Shown: positions 29,840 to 39,397, counted from the stretch's first letter. The stretch is 64,000 nt of DNA from Candidatus Obscuribacter sp. (GCA_016718315.1 JADKDV010000009.1:1-64000); one strand, 5' to 3'. Numbers and translations are program-made. The notes: generated by a model not told the origin, from the sequence alone.

Positions 29840-30442
29840 TTATTGCGTAGCCTTAAATAGATGACCGCTCTCAAACAATACCGGCAGTCCACGCACCAGA
29901 CAAAATGCTGCTGAGATATAGACCATCACATCAGCTGTGATGGCAAGCTGGCTTTGTACTGGTGTTGGTATATGGCAGGCGATGATCAGACAAAATGCCA
30001 GTGCTTTGACCACAGCATAAGTAAAACGGCTAAAGTTGGATGCCACCAAAAACTTGCCCAGTGGTGACTGCATCATTGTTTTGGCACCAAATGCGGTATA
30101 GCCTTGCTCGCTTGCCTGGCTGCGCAAAGCGTCCACAAAAGTACCACGCACTAGGTAGAGCAGAGGCACCCAGACTGCTATCCAGCCTAGACTGGCAAAG
30201 ACTATCCAGTAAGCCATCTCCACTGCTCTGTCGCCGGCGATATCGAGGATAGCGCCAAACTTAGAGGATTGATTGAGCTTGCGGGCAAAATATCCATCTA
30301 GCCCGTCAGCCCAAATAACAAATACAGTCAGTCCAAATACGGTCCAGAGTATTGTATTTGTGGCCGGCAGGTAAAGCAGCGCCAGAGTAAAGAGAGCAAG
30401 TACTACTCTCGATACTGTGATTACATTGGCGACGTTGACCAT
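29840..30442 (-). CDS. CDP-alcohol phosphatidyltransferase family protein
   Basis: Integral membrane enzyme that swaps CMP on a CDP-alcohol for another alcohol in phospholipid synthesis. The family signature DGxxARxnxxSxxGxxxDxxxD is present as ADGLDGYFARKLNQSSKFGA followed by ILDIAGDR. About five membrane segments surround it (VVLALFTLALLYLP, ILWTVFGLTVFVIW, and others). At 200 residues it is the size of PgsA or PssA-type enzymes; the substrate cannot be assigned. It lies 26 bases downstream of gyrB on the same strand. Confidence 0.8.
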   Translation of the reverse strand: MVNVANVITVSRVVLALFTLALLYLPATNTILWTVFGLTVFVIWADGLDGYFARKLNQSSKFGAILDIAGDRAVEMAYWIVFASLGWIAVWVPLLYLVRGTFVDALRSQASEQGYTAFGAKTMMQSPLGKFLVASNFSRFTYAVVKALAFCLIIACHIPTPVQSQLAITADVMVYISAAFCLVRGLPVLFESGHLFKATQ

Positions 30443-30468
30443 CCGGATTTATACAGTCTTTATTGAGC

Positions 30469-32547
30469 TTATATGTCCAGGTTGCCGACGAGGTGGCTGT
30501 TCACTTCGATAAACTCGCGACGCGGTGCTACTGATTCGCCCATGAGCAAGTCAAAGACGTGGTCAGCTTCAGATACGTCAGCGACGCTTACGCGCTTGAG
30601 AGTACGAGTGGCTGGGTTCATGGTTGTTTCCCAGAGTTGCTCGGGCATCATTTCGCCAAGACCCTTAAAGCGCTGGACGTCAATTTTGTCACCGAGTTCG
30701 GCTCTCAATGCTTCGAGTTTGTGCTCGTTATAGCAGTATTCAACACGCTTGCCCTTGGTCACTTTGTAGAGTGGTGGTTGAGCGATATAGACATAACCTT
30801 GCTCGACCATTGGTTTGGCATAGCGGAAGAAGAATGTCAGAAGCAATGTGCGGATGTGGCTACCATCGACGTCGGCGTCGGTCATGATGATGATTTTGTG
30901 ATAGCGCAGTTTGCTCATGTCGAGGTTTTCGGCGTTAGGACGCAAAAGACCTACTGATTTTGTGCCATCTTCATCTTCGTCTTTGACTTGCAGACCGATG
31001 GCCTGGATCATCGCCTGTACTTCAGCGTTATCGTAGATGCGGCTGGGCTGTACTCTTTCGACGTTGAGGATTTTACCTCTGAGAGGCAAAATAGCCTGGA
31101 ATGTCCGGTCGCGGCCTTGCTTGGCGCTACCACCGGCGGAGTCACCTTCTACCAGATAAACTTCGCATCTCTCAGGGTCTTTATCAGAGCAGTCAGCCAG
31201 TTTGCCTGGTAGACCAGTACCTGAGAGAGCCGATTGTCTGCGGATTGTTTGTTTAGCTTTTTGAGCAGCTTCACGAGCAGACTTGGATTGGATTACCTTT
31301 TGGATGATGTCTTTAGCTGGTTTGGGGTTGAGTTCTAGCCAGTCAGCCAGACGCTCAGCTACGACACCCTGGACCACGCCCTGGACTTCACGGTTGCCCA
31401 GTCTTTCTTTGGTCTGACCTTCAAACTGAGGGTCTGGCACTTTGACTGAGATAATCGCAGTCAGACCTTCACGCACGTCGTCTCCAGTAAAGTTGGCATC
31501 GCCTTCTTTGAGGAGGTTATTTTTACGAGCGTAATCGTTAACGATACGGGTGAGTGCGTTTCTAAAACCAGTTAAGTGTGTACCACCATCATGGGTATTG
31601 ATGTTGTTAACAAAGCTGTATACAGACTCGCTGTACTGAGCGGTCCACTGCATGGAGCATTCAACAGTTACTTCCTGGTCTCTTTGCTCAAAGTAGATTG
31701 GTGGTTTGTGGAGGTTGTCTCTGGTCTCGTTGAGATACTCTACATAGCTGGCGATACCACCAGCATAGTGATAAGTCTCAGATTTGCTCTCGGCTTTGCG
31801 GTTGTCGGTGAGGACGATGCATAGACCTTTATTGAGGAAGGCCATTTCGCGCAATCTGGTGGCCAGTACATCCCACTCAAAATAGATCTTGAGTCTGACG
31901 CCATCTTCGTTGAAGTCGTGGAAGATTTCATGGTCGGGCCAGTAAGTAACTTTTGTGCCACGAATGTCGATTTCGCCCAATACTTGCAAGTCACCATCGG
32001 CAACACCACGCAAGTAGACTTGTTTGTGCACTCGGCCGTTTCTATATACTTCTACTTCCAAACGCTCAGACAGGGCGTTTACAACAGAAGCACCGACGCC
32101 GTGCAAGCCGCCAGATACCTTATATCCGCCGCCGCCAAACTTACCGCCAGCGTGTAGTACTGTAAAGACTGTTTCAACAGCGCTCTTACCGGTTTGTTCA
32201 ACGATATCTGTGGGGATACCGCGACCGTTGTCGAGGACTGTGCAGGATTCGTCTGCGTTGATTGTTATTTCGATGCGAGTGCAATGTCCAGCCAAGGCTT
32301 CGTCTACTGAGTTGTCGACGATTTCCCAGACGGTGTGGTGCAGACCTCTTGGTCCGGTTGTACCGATGTACATACCAGGTCTGACACGGACAGCTTCCAG
32401 ACCTTCCAGGACGCTGATTGATGATGCGTCATAGTTGCCCTGGACTTGTTCGTTGACTAATTCGTCTTGTGGATTTTTGACTTTCTCTTCTTCGTTCTTA
32501 TCTTGATCTTCCAAAGATGCCACTGTCCCTTGCTCGTTCTTCGCCAT
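30469..32547 (-). CDS. gyrB: DNA gyrase subunit B
   Basis: ATPase subunit of DNA gyrase. The GHKL domain has WEIVDNSVDEALAGHC, DNGRGIPTDIVEQTGKSAVE and GGLHGVGASVVNALSERLEV. The transducer contains FVNNINTHDGGTHLTGFRNA. The TOPRIM metal site is VEGDSAGGSAKQGRDR and IMTDADVDGSHIRTLLLTFF, and the end has QRFKGLGEMMPEQLWETTM. At 692 residues it is the short form without the enterobacterial insertion, with a roughly 45-residue charged N-terminal extension before SVLEGLEAVR. It diverges from ribF across about 260 bases. Confidence 0.97.
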   Translation of the reverse strand: MAKNEQGTVASLEDQDKNEEEKVKNPQDELVNEQVQGNYDASSISVLEGLEAVRVRPGMYIGTTGPRGLHHTVWEIVDNSVDEALAGHCTRIEITINADESCTVLDNGRGIPTDIVEQTGKSAVETVFTVLHAGGKFGGGGYKVSGGLHGVGASVVNALSERLEVEVYRNGRVHKQVYLRGVADGDLQVLGEIDIRGTKVTYWPDHEIFHDFNEDGVRLKIYFEWDVLATRLREMAFLNKGLCIVLTDNRKAESKSETYHYAGGIASYVEYLNETRDNLHKPPIYFEQRDQEVTVECSMQWTAQYSESVYSFVNNINTHDGGTHLTGFRNALTRIVNDYARKNNLLKEGDANFTGDDVREGLTAIISVKVPDPQFEGQTKERLGNREVQGVVQGVVAERLADWLELNPKPAKDIIQKVIQSKSAREAAQKAKQTIRRQSALSGTGLPGKLADCSDKDPERCEVYLVEGDSAGGSAKQGRDRTFQAILPLRGKILNVERVQPSRIYDNAEVQAMIQAIGLQVKDEDEDGTKSVGLLRPNAENLDMSKLRYHKIIIMTDADVDGSHIRTLLLTFFFRYAKPMVEQGYVYIAQPPLYKVTKGKRVEYCYNEHKLEALRAELGDKIDVQRFKGLGEMMPEQLWETTMNPATRTLKRVSVADVSEADHVFDLLMGESVAPRREFIEVNSHLVGNLDI

Positions 32548-32805
32548 GAATTGAATCCGTTTGCCTGTTTGTTTCTATTTTGTTATTAACCGTATAAGAA
32601 GATCACTGAGAGACCACGCCAAGATATCATCGGATATCTACTATGCATAGAATGGGCGTCTCAACGAAGGTCTTAAGCCTGTGAAGGCTAATTTTAGCAC
32701 AGAAGCCTATTTCATGCCCTTTTTGGCTATGACCTGGAATCAATACCAGCTAAAATTCAATTACTAAAAGTCACTAAAACTCTCTTTGCAACTGGAAGTA
32801 AATCA

Positions 32806-33777
32806 TTGGACGTTTTTTTCGATCCTAAACCCGGCTTAATCGACAGGTCAGCTATTGCGCTGGGCTTCTTTGACGGGGTGCACCCCGGGCATCAGGCAGT
32901 TATTGGCAAGGCCATTGAAGAAGCGCGCCGCCTTAATATCCCCTCAGGTGTGGTCACTTTTAAAGACCATCCTCGTGGTTTGACCAGAGGGCAAGCGCCT
33001 TTGCTGCTTACTGTGATTGAGGAGCGGCTTGGTTTATTTAAAGAAATGGGCGTGGATGTAGCGCTGGTATTGACCTTTAGCGAAGAGCTTTGTCGCCTTA
33101 CTCCCCAGGCCTATGTTGAAGACATGCTTGTAAAGGCAATGGGAGCAAAGTCTATTAGTGTCGGACATAACCACCATTTTGGTCGCGACCGCGAAGGCGA
33201 TGCCAGTCTGCTTGCCAAAATGGGGGAGACGCTGGATTTTTGTGTCCATACCAGCGATATGGTTTATGTAGATGGTTTAGAGGTCTCAAGCAGTCGTGTG
33301 CGTGACCTCGTTATCGGCAAAAACCTTGAGCTTGCAGCCAAACTTTTATCGAGACCGTTTAGCGTGCGGGGCGAAATAGTCAAAGGTGATCAGCGCGGGC
33401 GCACCCTGGGCTTTCCTACTGCTAATGTCCACACTGCTAAAAATCAGCTTTTGCCGCCCTGCGGAGTATATGCTGGCTTTTGTGAAATAATTGGCGAAGG
33501 TCATGGGCAGAAGCATTTATGCGTGATTAATATCGGTGTCAGACCGACCTTTAAAAATCCAGAAATGCGCATGGATATGGCTAATCCTGAGCCGAAATTG
33601 ACAGTTGAAGCTCATTTGCTCGATTTTGACCGCGATATTTATGGACGTGAATTGCGCGTTGAGTTTCACAAACTATTGCGCGACGAAAAGAAATTTGATG
33701 GTCTTGAATCGCTCAAAACACAGATTGCGCTTGACTGCCAGATGGCGCGCTCGACTATGCCCTGTCTCATTCTTTAA
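32806..33777 (+). CDS. ribF: Bifunctional riboflavin kinase/FAD synthetase
   Basis: Makes FMN and then FAD from riboflavin. The N-terminal adenylyltransferase domain carries ALGFFDGVHPGHQAVIGKAI and VSSSRVRDLVIG. The C-terminal flavokinase domain carries GDQRGRTLGFPTANVHTAKN, GVYAGFCEI, INIGVRPTFKNP and LDFDRDIYGRELRVEFHKLL. The start is TTG 32,806 with a TGGAAG-type site about ten bases upstream. The length is 323 residues. The frame ends in an unusual TMPCLIL tail. recF begins 18 bases downstream, so the two are probably co-transcribed. Confidence 0.95.
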   Translation: MDVFFDPKPGLIDRSAIALGFFDGVHPGHQAVIGKAIEEARRLNIPSGVVTFKDHPRGLTRGQAPLLLTVIEERLGLFKEMGVDVALVLTFSEELCRLTPQAYVEDMLVKAMGAKSISVGHNHHFGRDREGDASLLAKMGETLDFCVHTSDMVYVDGLEVSSSRVRDLVIGKNLELAAKLLSRPFSVRGEIVKGDQRGRTLGFPTANVHTAKNQLLPPCGVYAGFCEIIGEGHGQKHLCVINIGVRPTFKNPEMRMDMANPEPKLTVEAHLLDFDRDIYGRELRVEFHKLLRDEKKFDGLESLKTQIALDCQMARSTMPCLIL

Positions 33778-33795
33778 ACTCAAGGCGATAGTCAA

Positions 33796-34986
33796 TTGCT
33801 TTTAAAGCATGTCACCGTCAAAAACTTTCGTAATTATCAGGACGCTACTCTGGAGCTCAGTCCCAGTCGTAATTTGCTCATTGGCGAAAACGCTCAGGGT
33901 AAGACTAACCTTTTGGAAGCCATTGAGATCATGGCAAACATGCGTCGCACCAGAGGAGCTAGCGATAGAGAGCTTGTGATGGTCGGTCAATCGCAAGCTT
34001 TTATTGAGGTAGGTTATGTCAGTCAGGGCATTGCCGAGAACGCCAGTTTGACTTATGCACTTAATCCGCGACTGAGCAAAACTATCAAAATTAATGGTGT
34101 CAAACAAACACGCAACGAACTCAGTGGTCGCATTAGCAGACTCACCGCCGTTAGCTTTAGCTCGCGTGATCTCAGCCTTTTGCGCGGTGGGCCAAAAGAT
34201 CGCCGCGACTGGCTTGATGATGTGATGGGTAAGCTCAGGCACAGTCTCTATGAGCTTTTGAGTAAATACGAAAAAGTCGTGCAGCAACGTAATCGTCTGT
34301 TGAAAACTCTGTTTGAAAAAGGGCGAGTCTCAGTCAGCGACCAGGACGAACTAAAAGTCTGGGATACGCAGCTCTGCCGTTATGGTAGCCGCATTATTAA
34401 GAGTCGGGTGGACACCCTTGCTTTGATTTTGCCGGGAGCTGAAGCCAATCAATCGCGGGTCTCTGGGCTAAAAGAAAAACTCAACGCTGCGTATATTTTT
34501 AGAGAGCACGATCAAGACGAGCCGCAAAACGAGCAAGAAGTAGGACAAGCAGCCAGTGTGGGCGACCTGGTCGAAGCGACTGTGGAAGAAATCGAAGAGC
34601 GTATCGCCAAAAGTCTAAAGATGCGCCGTGCCGAAGAAATCGCTCGCAAGCAAACCTTGACTGGACCGCACCGCGATGACATCAGTTTTGCTCTTAATGA
34701 TTTATCAGCCCAATCCTTTGGCAGTCAGGGTCAACAGCGCTCTTTGGTTTTGTCGCTCAAATTGGCTGAGCTAAAGCTTGTCGAGGAGCATCTGGCGGAG
34801 CCGCCACTGCTCTTGCTCGATGATGTCCTGGCTGAGTTAGATTTGTCCAGGCAGGGCATGCTTATGGAGCTTGTGCAGGATAAAATGCAGACATTAATCA
34901 CAACCACTCACCTCGATGGCTTTAGACCCGAATGGCTTACAGGTGCTCAAATAACTAAAGTCGTCCAGGGAAGACTCGAAAGTTAA
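33796..34986 (+). CDS. recF: DNA replication and repair protein RecF
   Basis: ABC-type ATPase that loads RecA at gaps. It starts at TTG 33,796 (LLKHVTVKNFRNYQDATLEL). Walker A is GENAQGKTNLLEAIEIMANM; RDLSLLRGGPKDRRDWLDDV is the RecF-specific block. The signature motif is FGSQGQQRSLVLSLKLAELK, and Walker B is PLLLLDDVLAELDLSRQ. At 396 residues it has a short acidic insertion around residues 235-260. gyrB lies nearby in the opposite direction, unlike the common dnaA-dnaN-recF-gyrB order. Confidence 0.95.
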   Translation: MLLKHVTVKNFRNYQDATLELSPSRNLLIGENAQGKTNLLEAIEIMANMRRTRGASDRELVMVGQSQAFIEVGYVSQGIAENASLTYALNPRLSKTIKINGVKQTRNELSGRISRLTAVSFSSRDLSLLRGGPKDRRDWLDDVMGKLRHSLYELLSKYEKVVQQRNRLLKTLFEKGRVSVSDQDELKVWDTQLCRYGSRIIKSRVDTLALILPGAEANQSRVSGLKEKLNAAYIFREHDQDEPQNEQEVGQAASVGDLVEATVEEIEERIAKSLKMRRAEEIARKQTLTGPHRDDISFALNDLSAQSFGSQGQQRSLVLSLKLAELKLVEEHLAEPPLLLLDDVLAELDLSRQGMLMELVQDKMQTLITTTHLDGFRPEWLTGAQITKVVQGRLES

Positions 34987-35068
34987 GGAAAAGTGGTTAC
35001 TATTAGGTTAGGCTCGGGTACATTAGTTTCAGTTAATTCTCCCCGCATCTACCCCTGAGAACCAAACA

Positions 35069-36637
35069 GTGCACGCCGGAAACATACATGACGGCATAGA
35101 CCAGAAAATTTGTCTGGAATGCAACCGGCAATTTACCGGTATTGTCAAAGCCTGCCCACATGATGGCGCAGCGCTTGTACCGCTGGCGCGCGATCCGATG
35201 ATTGGTACTTGTCTTATGGCCAAGTACGACATTATTGATGTCATCGGTCATGGTGGCATGGGCGTAGTTTATAAAGGTCGTCAGGTCTTGATGGAGCGTA
35301 CTGTCGCCATCAAGATGTTGCAGTCTCAGCACATTGCTGACTCTCAGTCAGTGCAGCGGTTTTTGCGCGAAGGTAAAGCTACCTGTCGCATGAATCACCC
35401 CAATATCATCACAGTCTATGACTTTGGTATTACACCGCAAAGTGGACAGCCATTTATCGTAATGGATTATTTGCAGGGGCTCTCACTTGCTGATCAAATC
35501 AAAAATGATGGTCAGGTCTCAGTCGAGCGCAGCATTAACATCCTCACTCAAGCTACCGACGCCCTCGATCATGCTCACCGGGCTGGTGTATTGCACCGCG
35601 ACCTCAAGCCTAGCAATATCATGCTGATTGACTACGAAGGCGAAAGAGACTATGTCAAAATCGTGGACTTTGGTGTAGCTCAGCTCATTGGGGCTGGTGG
35701 CGAGCAACAGCGTCTGACTCAAATGGGCGAAGTCTGCGGCTCTCCTGTATATATGAGTCCTGAGCAATGTCAGGGGCTTGAGCTGGATGCCCGCTCCGAT
35801 ATTTATAGTATGGGTATCGTCATCTACGAAACCTTGACTGGCTGTCTACCTATATTAGGTAAGACCATGGTCGAGACGATGAGCAAGCACATCTCTGAGA
35901 TGCCTGCGCGTTTTAAAGAATCTCGTCCTGACCTTTATATACCAGAGCGCATTGAAGCTGTGGTATTCAAGGCCATGGCAAAAGATCCTGCTAACAGACA
36001 TCAGACCATGGCTGAGCTGTGTCGTGACCTTGACACTGCCATACCTAAGGCTGGCAAAAGCCAGATTTTACGTACAGACTTCCCCACTATGCCGGGCGAA
36101 GAAAAGAGTACTGCCGGTGGTGGCAAAAAGACTGGCATCATTATTGCTGCTGTAGCTGCCTGTCTATTGCTAGTGGCTGGTATCGCTGGCTTTACGCTGA
36201 TGGGCCGCAAAGAGACCCCTAAGACTGCTACTCCTGTGGTGACACCGGCTAACACGGCTACTACCACTCCTGCTCCTAATACTGGCACTGCTACAATGAC
36301 GCCTGCCACTACTCCTGCCACTAATCCTGCGACGACTCCTGCTACTTCCACAACTGCCTCGACCAATCCAGCTGGCACTACCACTAGTACCACAGCAGCT
36401 GTGCCAGCTAATACCGAAACCACCAGTACTGGCGCGACAAGCGGCAAGCCTGTTGCCCCTCGGCTTACTCATGTAGATGATGATGTGGTCAAGCCCATCA
36501 AGCGGCGCAAAATTAGAGCAGCAATCGCTGCTTCAAGACCGGCTGCTGCCAGCAGTGCCAGTAGCTCCGGCAGCTCTAGTAGCTCTGGTGGTAATGGCGA
36601 TCGATTTAAGAGCCTACTCAAGCTCAAGAGTTTTTAG
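35069..36637 (+). CDS. Membrane serine/threonine protein kinase with N-terminal zinc-ribbon-like motif
   Basis: The frame starts at GTG 35,069. Residues 15-31 contain CLECN..ACPHDG, a small zinc-ribbon-like motif. The kinase domain (about 53-320) has the glycine loop GHGGMGVVYKG, the catalytic lysine in VAIKML, HRDLKPSNIMLID and VDFGVAQL, then SPVYMSPEQCQG and DARSDIYSMGIVIYE, so it should be active. One membrane segment follows (GIIIAAVAACLLLVAGIAGF, about residue 350), then a 100-residue Thr/Ala/Pro-rich presumably external stretch, a basic KPIKRRKIRAA patch and a Ser-rich end. The external part has no PASTA domain. The substrate is unknown. It follows recF by about 80 bases and is convergent with the BtpA gene. 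Confidence 0.88.
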   Translation: MHAGNIHDGIDQKICLECNRQFTGIVKACPHDGAALVPLARDPMIGTCLMAKYDIIDVIGHGGMGVVYKGRQVLMERTVAIKMLQSQHIADSQSVQRFLREGKATCRMNHPNIITVYDFGITPQSGQPFIVMDYLQGLSLADQIKNDGQVSVERSINILTQATDALDHAHRAGVLHRDLKPSNIMLIDYEGERDYVKIVDFGVAQLIGAGGEQQRLTQMGEVCGSPVYMSPEQCQGLELDARSDIYSMGIVIYETLTGCLPILGKTMVETMSKHISEMPARFKESRPDLYIPERIEAVVFKAMAKDPANRHQTMAELCRDLDTAIPKAGKSQILRTDFPTMPGEEKSTAGGGKKTGIIIAAVAACLLLVAGIAGFTLMGRKETPKTATPVVTPANTATTTPAPNTGTATMTPATTPATNPATTPATSTTASTNPAGTTTSTTAAVPANTETTSTGATSGKPVAPRLTHVDDDVVKPIKRRKIRAAIAASRPAAASSASSSGSSSSSGGNGDRFKSLLKLKSF

Positions 36638-36657
36638 AGTAGCTGGTCATCTATAAC

Positions 36658-37482
36658 CTAGATGGTGCTAGTTTTAGCTGCCACAGCGCGCTCATGGTTG
36701 ACGCTTTGGAGAGAGTCAGCCAGTACTTTGACCCGACTTTTGTCTACGGCGTTTTGCCAGATGCCATCATATTTGGCAAATGAGCCTACGATGAGACTGT
36801 CTGCGCTCATGGCAAATGATGCGATATTGCTATCGGTGATGCCTGAGCCTACCATCACTGGTGTCTTGACTGCCGCTTTGACATGCACTATCTCAGCCAG
36901 GCTCGGCGCGTCACCTGTACGCATACCAGTTACGATCATGCCATCAGCCTTAAAAAACTCCGCGGCATGAGCTGTCTCTTCTAGTGTGATATCACTGGTG
37001 ATGGCATGTGATGAGTGCTTCTTTTTGATGTCGACAAAGATTTTTATGTGATTGGCTTTGAGTTGCGCTCGTCTGCGTATCAGCGTGGCAGCGCAGGATT
37101 GATGCAGCCCCTCGTCTCCAACATGGGCAAATACAAAACCCTCTGAGCGAATGAAATCGGCACCACTCGCCAGCGCTACTGCCAGGCTCTCGAGATTGGC
37201 ACCGGCTAAAAGTTGTATCCCCAGAGGCAGACCAGTAGCTACTTTGACTGCCTTTGCCACCACTGCCATGGCAGCAGTACTCTCTGGCTCGACATTGCCA
37301 AGCAAATAGGGCACATCATGCATGTTTTCTACTATCAGAGCATCGACGCCGCCCTCGACATAAGCTCTGGCGTCTTTGAGCGAGACATCCAGTAGATGCT
37401 CCATTGAGCCCTGCCAGCTATCGGCACCGGGCAAGGCCGGTACGTGGATGACACCAATTAAGCTGCATAGTTTGCCAAACAT
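36658..37482 (-). CDS. BtpA/SgcQ family protein
   Basis: A TIM-barrel protein of the BtpA family (274 residues). Motifs: GVIHVPALPGADSWQGSMEH, GGVDALIVENMHDVPYL, AMAVVAKAV, LGIQLLAGANLESLAVA, FIRSEGFVFAHVGDEG, VDIKKKHSSHAIT and PVMVGSGITDSNI. In cyanobacteria BtpA is needed for photosystem I accumulation; SgcQ relatives occur in sugar and nucleoside clusters, so a metabolic role is likelier in a genome without visible photosynthesis genes. It is co-directional with the cyclase gene, 24 bases downstream of it. Confidence 0.85.
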   Translation of the reverse strand: MFGKLCSLIGVIHVPALPGADSWQGSMEHLLDVSLKDARAYVEGGVDALIVENMHDVPYLLGNVEPESTAAMAVVAKAVKVATGLPLGIQLLAGANLESLAVALASGADFIRSEGFVFAHVGDEGLHQSCAATLIRRRAQLKANHIKIFVDIKKKHSSHAITSDITLEETAHAAEFFKADGMIVTGMRTGDAPSLAEIVHVKAAVKTPVMVGSGITDSNIASFAMSADSLIVGSFAKYDGIWQNAVDKSRVKVLADSLQSVNHERAVAAKTSTI

Positions 37483-37506
37483 ATCTTTTGCCTTTTAGTT
37501 TGAAGC

Positions 37507-38169
37507 TTATCTTAGCAAAACAGCACGCACAGGGGAGGCTTCTAGCTCCATAAATTTAAGCGGCAGGGCGATAAGCTGATAGAGTCCGGCTTGCACTTTG
37601 CTTAGATCTAGATTTTCGAGCCAGACCAGACCATAGTTGTCTAGTATTTTATGAGTGGCCAGTTCTTTGGCTCTTATGTGATCTACCGAGGGTGTATCCA
37701 GACCTACCAGTTTGATGCCATTCTCTCCCAGATAGCTGGCCAGATCTGTTGCTATATATGCATAGTCGGACTCAAAGGCGTCAGCTTCAACTTTGTCGAG
37801 AGTGCGCAGTAAGACTCGTTTGACCTCAGGATGCTTGCTCAGGTATGGCTCAACCATACTCTTTGTCACTGGCTCTCTGGTGGTGGCACAATCAATCACC
37901 AGTACTGGTCCAATAAAAGCATCGAGATGCATTGCACCAGCAGTAGTGTCATCGCCGGGGAGCGAGCCTTTGATATGTACCGGTGCATCGGCATGACTGC
38001 CCACATGGGGGCTCATGGTAAAAGCTGTGAGATTAATTACTTTGCTCTGGTCAAAGCTCACAGTCACTTGCTTGCTAAATGGTGTATCACCTGGGAAGCA
38101 AGCTGTGCTTGTCGATATCGGTTGCGAAATATCGATAATGCTCTGGTATGAAATTATTGACTGAGACAT
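37507..38169 (-). CDS. Cyclase family protein (kynurenine-formamidase-like hydrolase)
   Basis: A metal-dependent hydrolase of the cyclase/KynB family (220 residues). The metal-binding signature HxGTHxDxPxH appears as MSPHVGSHADAPVHI, with the Thr replaced by Ser. It starts IIDISQPISTSTACFPGDTP, and the end has GLDTPSVDH and KVQAGLYQLIALPLKF, as in formamidases. Members hydrolyse N-formylkynurenine, isatin or related amides. Its 5' end overlaps the asparaginase gene by 16 bases, so the two are translated together. The true substrate is unknown, but the neighbours point to amino acid breakdown. Confidence 0.82.
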   Translation of the reverse strand: MSQSIISYQSIIDISQPISTSTACFPGDTPFSKQVTVSFDQSKVINLTAFTMSPHVGSHADAPVHIKGSLPGDDTTAGAMHLDAFIGPVLVIDCATTREPVTKSMVEPYLSKHPEVKRVLLRTLDKVEADAFESDYAYIATDLASYLGENGIKLVGLDTPSVDHIRAKELATHKILDNYGLVWLENLDLSKVQAGLYQLIALPLKFMELEASPVRAVLLR

Positions 38170-39281
38170 AGTTTTTGCTCAAGTTCAAAATGAAAGTTGG
38201 TTTTGATATGGTCCGTTTTAATCGTATCGCTGGCAGACTTTTTAGCGTCTTTGCCGCTTTGATAAAGACCAAGCTGTTTGAATATTTCTTTGCTAATTAG
38301 CTCCATATGACGTTTATCAAAACCGCTCGACAGCTTGATGCAGAGTCCTGCTCCGTAAGGATATTTGGCACTCTTGATGCCGATTCCGAGCAGTCCGTCA
38401 GCACCTTCTTTGGCAATGACATAGCCATTGTCTTGCGGCAAGTACTGATTGGTCATCAGTTTGTAGTCCAGTCTGCTATCGCCAGAGACCAGCCTGGGAT
38501 GCTCGTGCATCAGTTGACCGAGCTTATGGTAGTGACTCATGTTTTTGGCAAATGTATCGTCTTTTGCAGGCATGTTATTAAAGACCAGCCCATCAATTAC
38601 TGGCATAAGCAGACTTTGATAGCTGCAAGCTAATTCAAAAGTGCTCATGGCGTAGTTGGGCAGCTGGCAGCCGTCAGTGGTATGGATAAACGATTGCTCG
38701 GCTCGACCGGCAATGGCTGAGAGTATGCGCAAGAGATCTTGATGGTGTGGTCTATCAGCATCGGTATAAGTATCGACTGGTTGATGCTCAGCCATCAGAG
38801 CTGCTAAATAACTACTGTGTTTGCCGCTGCAATTATGATAACGTCTCTTCGCTTCCATTTTTAATTGCTGCATCTCTGCTGCAACTGGCTTGGCTTGCGG
38901 ACATTTGAGCCAGTCTTCGGAGACTTTTGTAATCGCCAAGATTTCATCTAATGCTTTGAGATGGCAGTCTTCACCGCTATGAGAAGCCATAAAGAGGGCG
39001 AAGTGCTCATCTTTAAGGTCTGGATAATGTCTTTTGAGCGTGTCGATATGCGAAGCCAGTTGCCAGGGTTTGAGCAGTGAGCGAGTCCACAGCTCATAGT
39101 CTGTATCGCCAGTGGCAAGCACTGTTTTGTACCTGCTTTTAAGTGGCAGGCTGAGGTCGGACGATTGTGCCGTCCCTTCAATGACGCTAACTATGCCATA
39201 AACGCTTACTTCGGCGCGATTAGAGCGCTCGATAGTAAATAGCGGCTGCCAGGGTAATTGGTGTTGTGTGTTTTTATCCAT
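38154..39281 (-). CDS. Asparaginase (Rhizobium-type, asparaginase II family)
   Basis: Member of the family typified by the thermolabile Rhizobium etli asparaginase, unrelated to the E. coli enzymes. Diagnostic stretches are MASHSGEDCHLKALDEILAI, NCSGKHSSYLAALMAEHQ, the TTDGCQLPNYAMSTFELACS block and EGADGLLGIGIKS. The length is 375 residues with a charged C-terminal extension. It is the first gene of the minus-strand asparaginase-cyclase-BtpA set and diverges from ridA over 116 bases, so both sets may share control. Expected activity: asparagine to aspartate plus ammonia. Confidence 0.82.
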   Translation of the reverse strand: MDKNTQHQLPWQPLFTIERSNRAEVSVYGIVSVIEGTAQSSDLSLPLKSRYKTVLATGDTDYELWTRSLLKPWQLASHIDTLKRHYPDLKDEHFALFMASHSGEDCHLKALDEILAITKVSEDWLKCPQAKPVAAEMQQLKMEAKRRYHNCSGKHSSYLAALMAEHQPVDTYTDADRPHHQDLLRILSAIAGRAEQSFIHTTDGCQLPNYAMSTFELACSYQSLLMPVIDGLVFNNMPAKDDTFAKNMSHYHKLGQLMHEHPRLVSGDSRLDYKLMTNQYLPQDNGYVIAKEGADGLLGIGIKSAKYPYGAGLCIKLSSGFDKRHMELISKEIFKQLGLYQSGKDAKKSASDTIKTDHIKTNFHFELEQKLCLSQ

Positions 39282-39300
39282 TCGACTATTTTCGCAATAC

Positions 39301-39364
39301 TGGAGGCATCTATTAATAAATTCCCTCCAAGCTTCTTGAGACCGATACGTGAGAGGCCTATATA
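39301..39364 (+). promoter_or_regulatory. Promoter of the ridA-aldehyde dehydrogenase operon with a nearby inverted repeat
   Basis: TTGAGA (39336-39341) and TATATA (39359-39364) are 17 bases apart and about 35 bases before ridA. Upstream, TGGAGG (39301-39306) and CCTCCA (39324-39329) form an inverted repeat between the divergent asparaginase and ridA genes that could be an operator. Both are visual matches only. Confidence 0.45.
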
Positions 39365-39397
39365 ACAGTATGCTTTTAGCACTTACGAGGTAGTTTT

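Noticed and set aside
36001..36447. 148-residue Val/Ala/Gly-rich open frame on the minus strand
   Set aside because: It is antisense to the Thr/Ala/Pro-rich low-complexity tail of the kinase gene; such repeats create long shadow frames.
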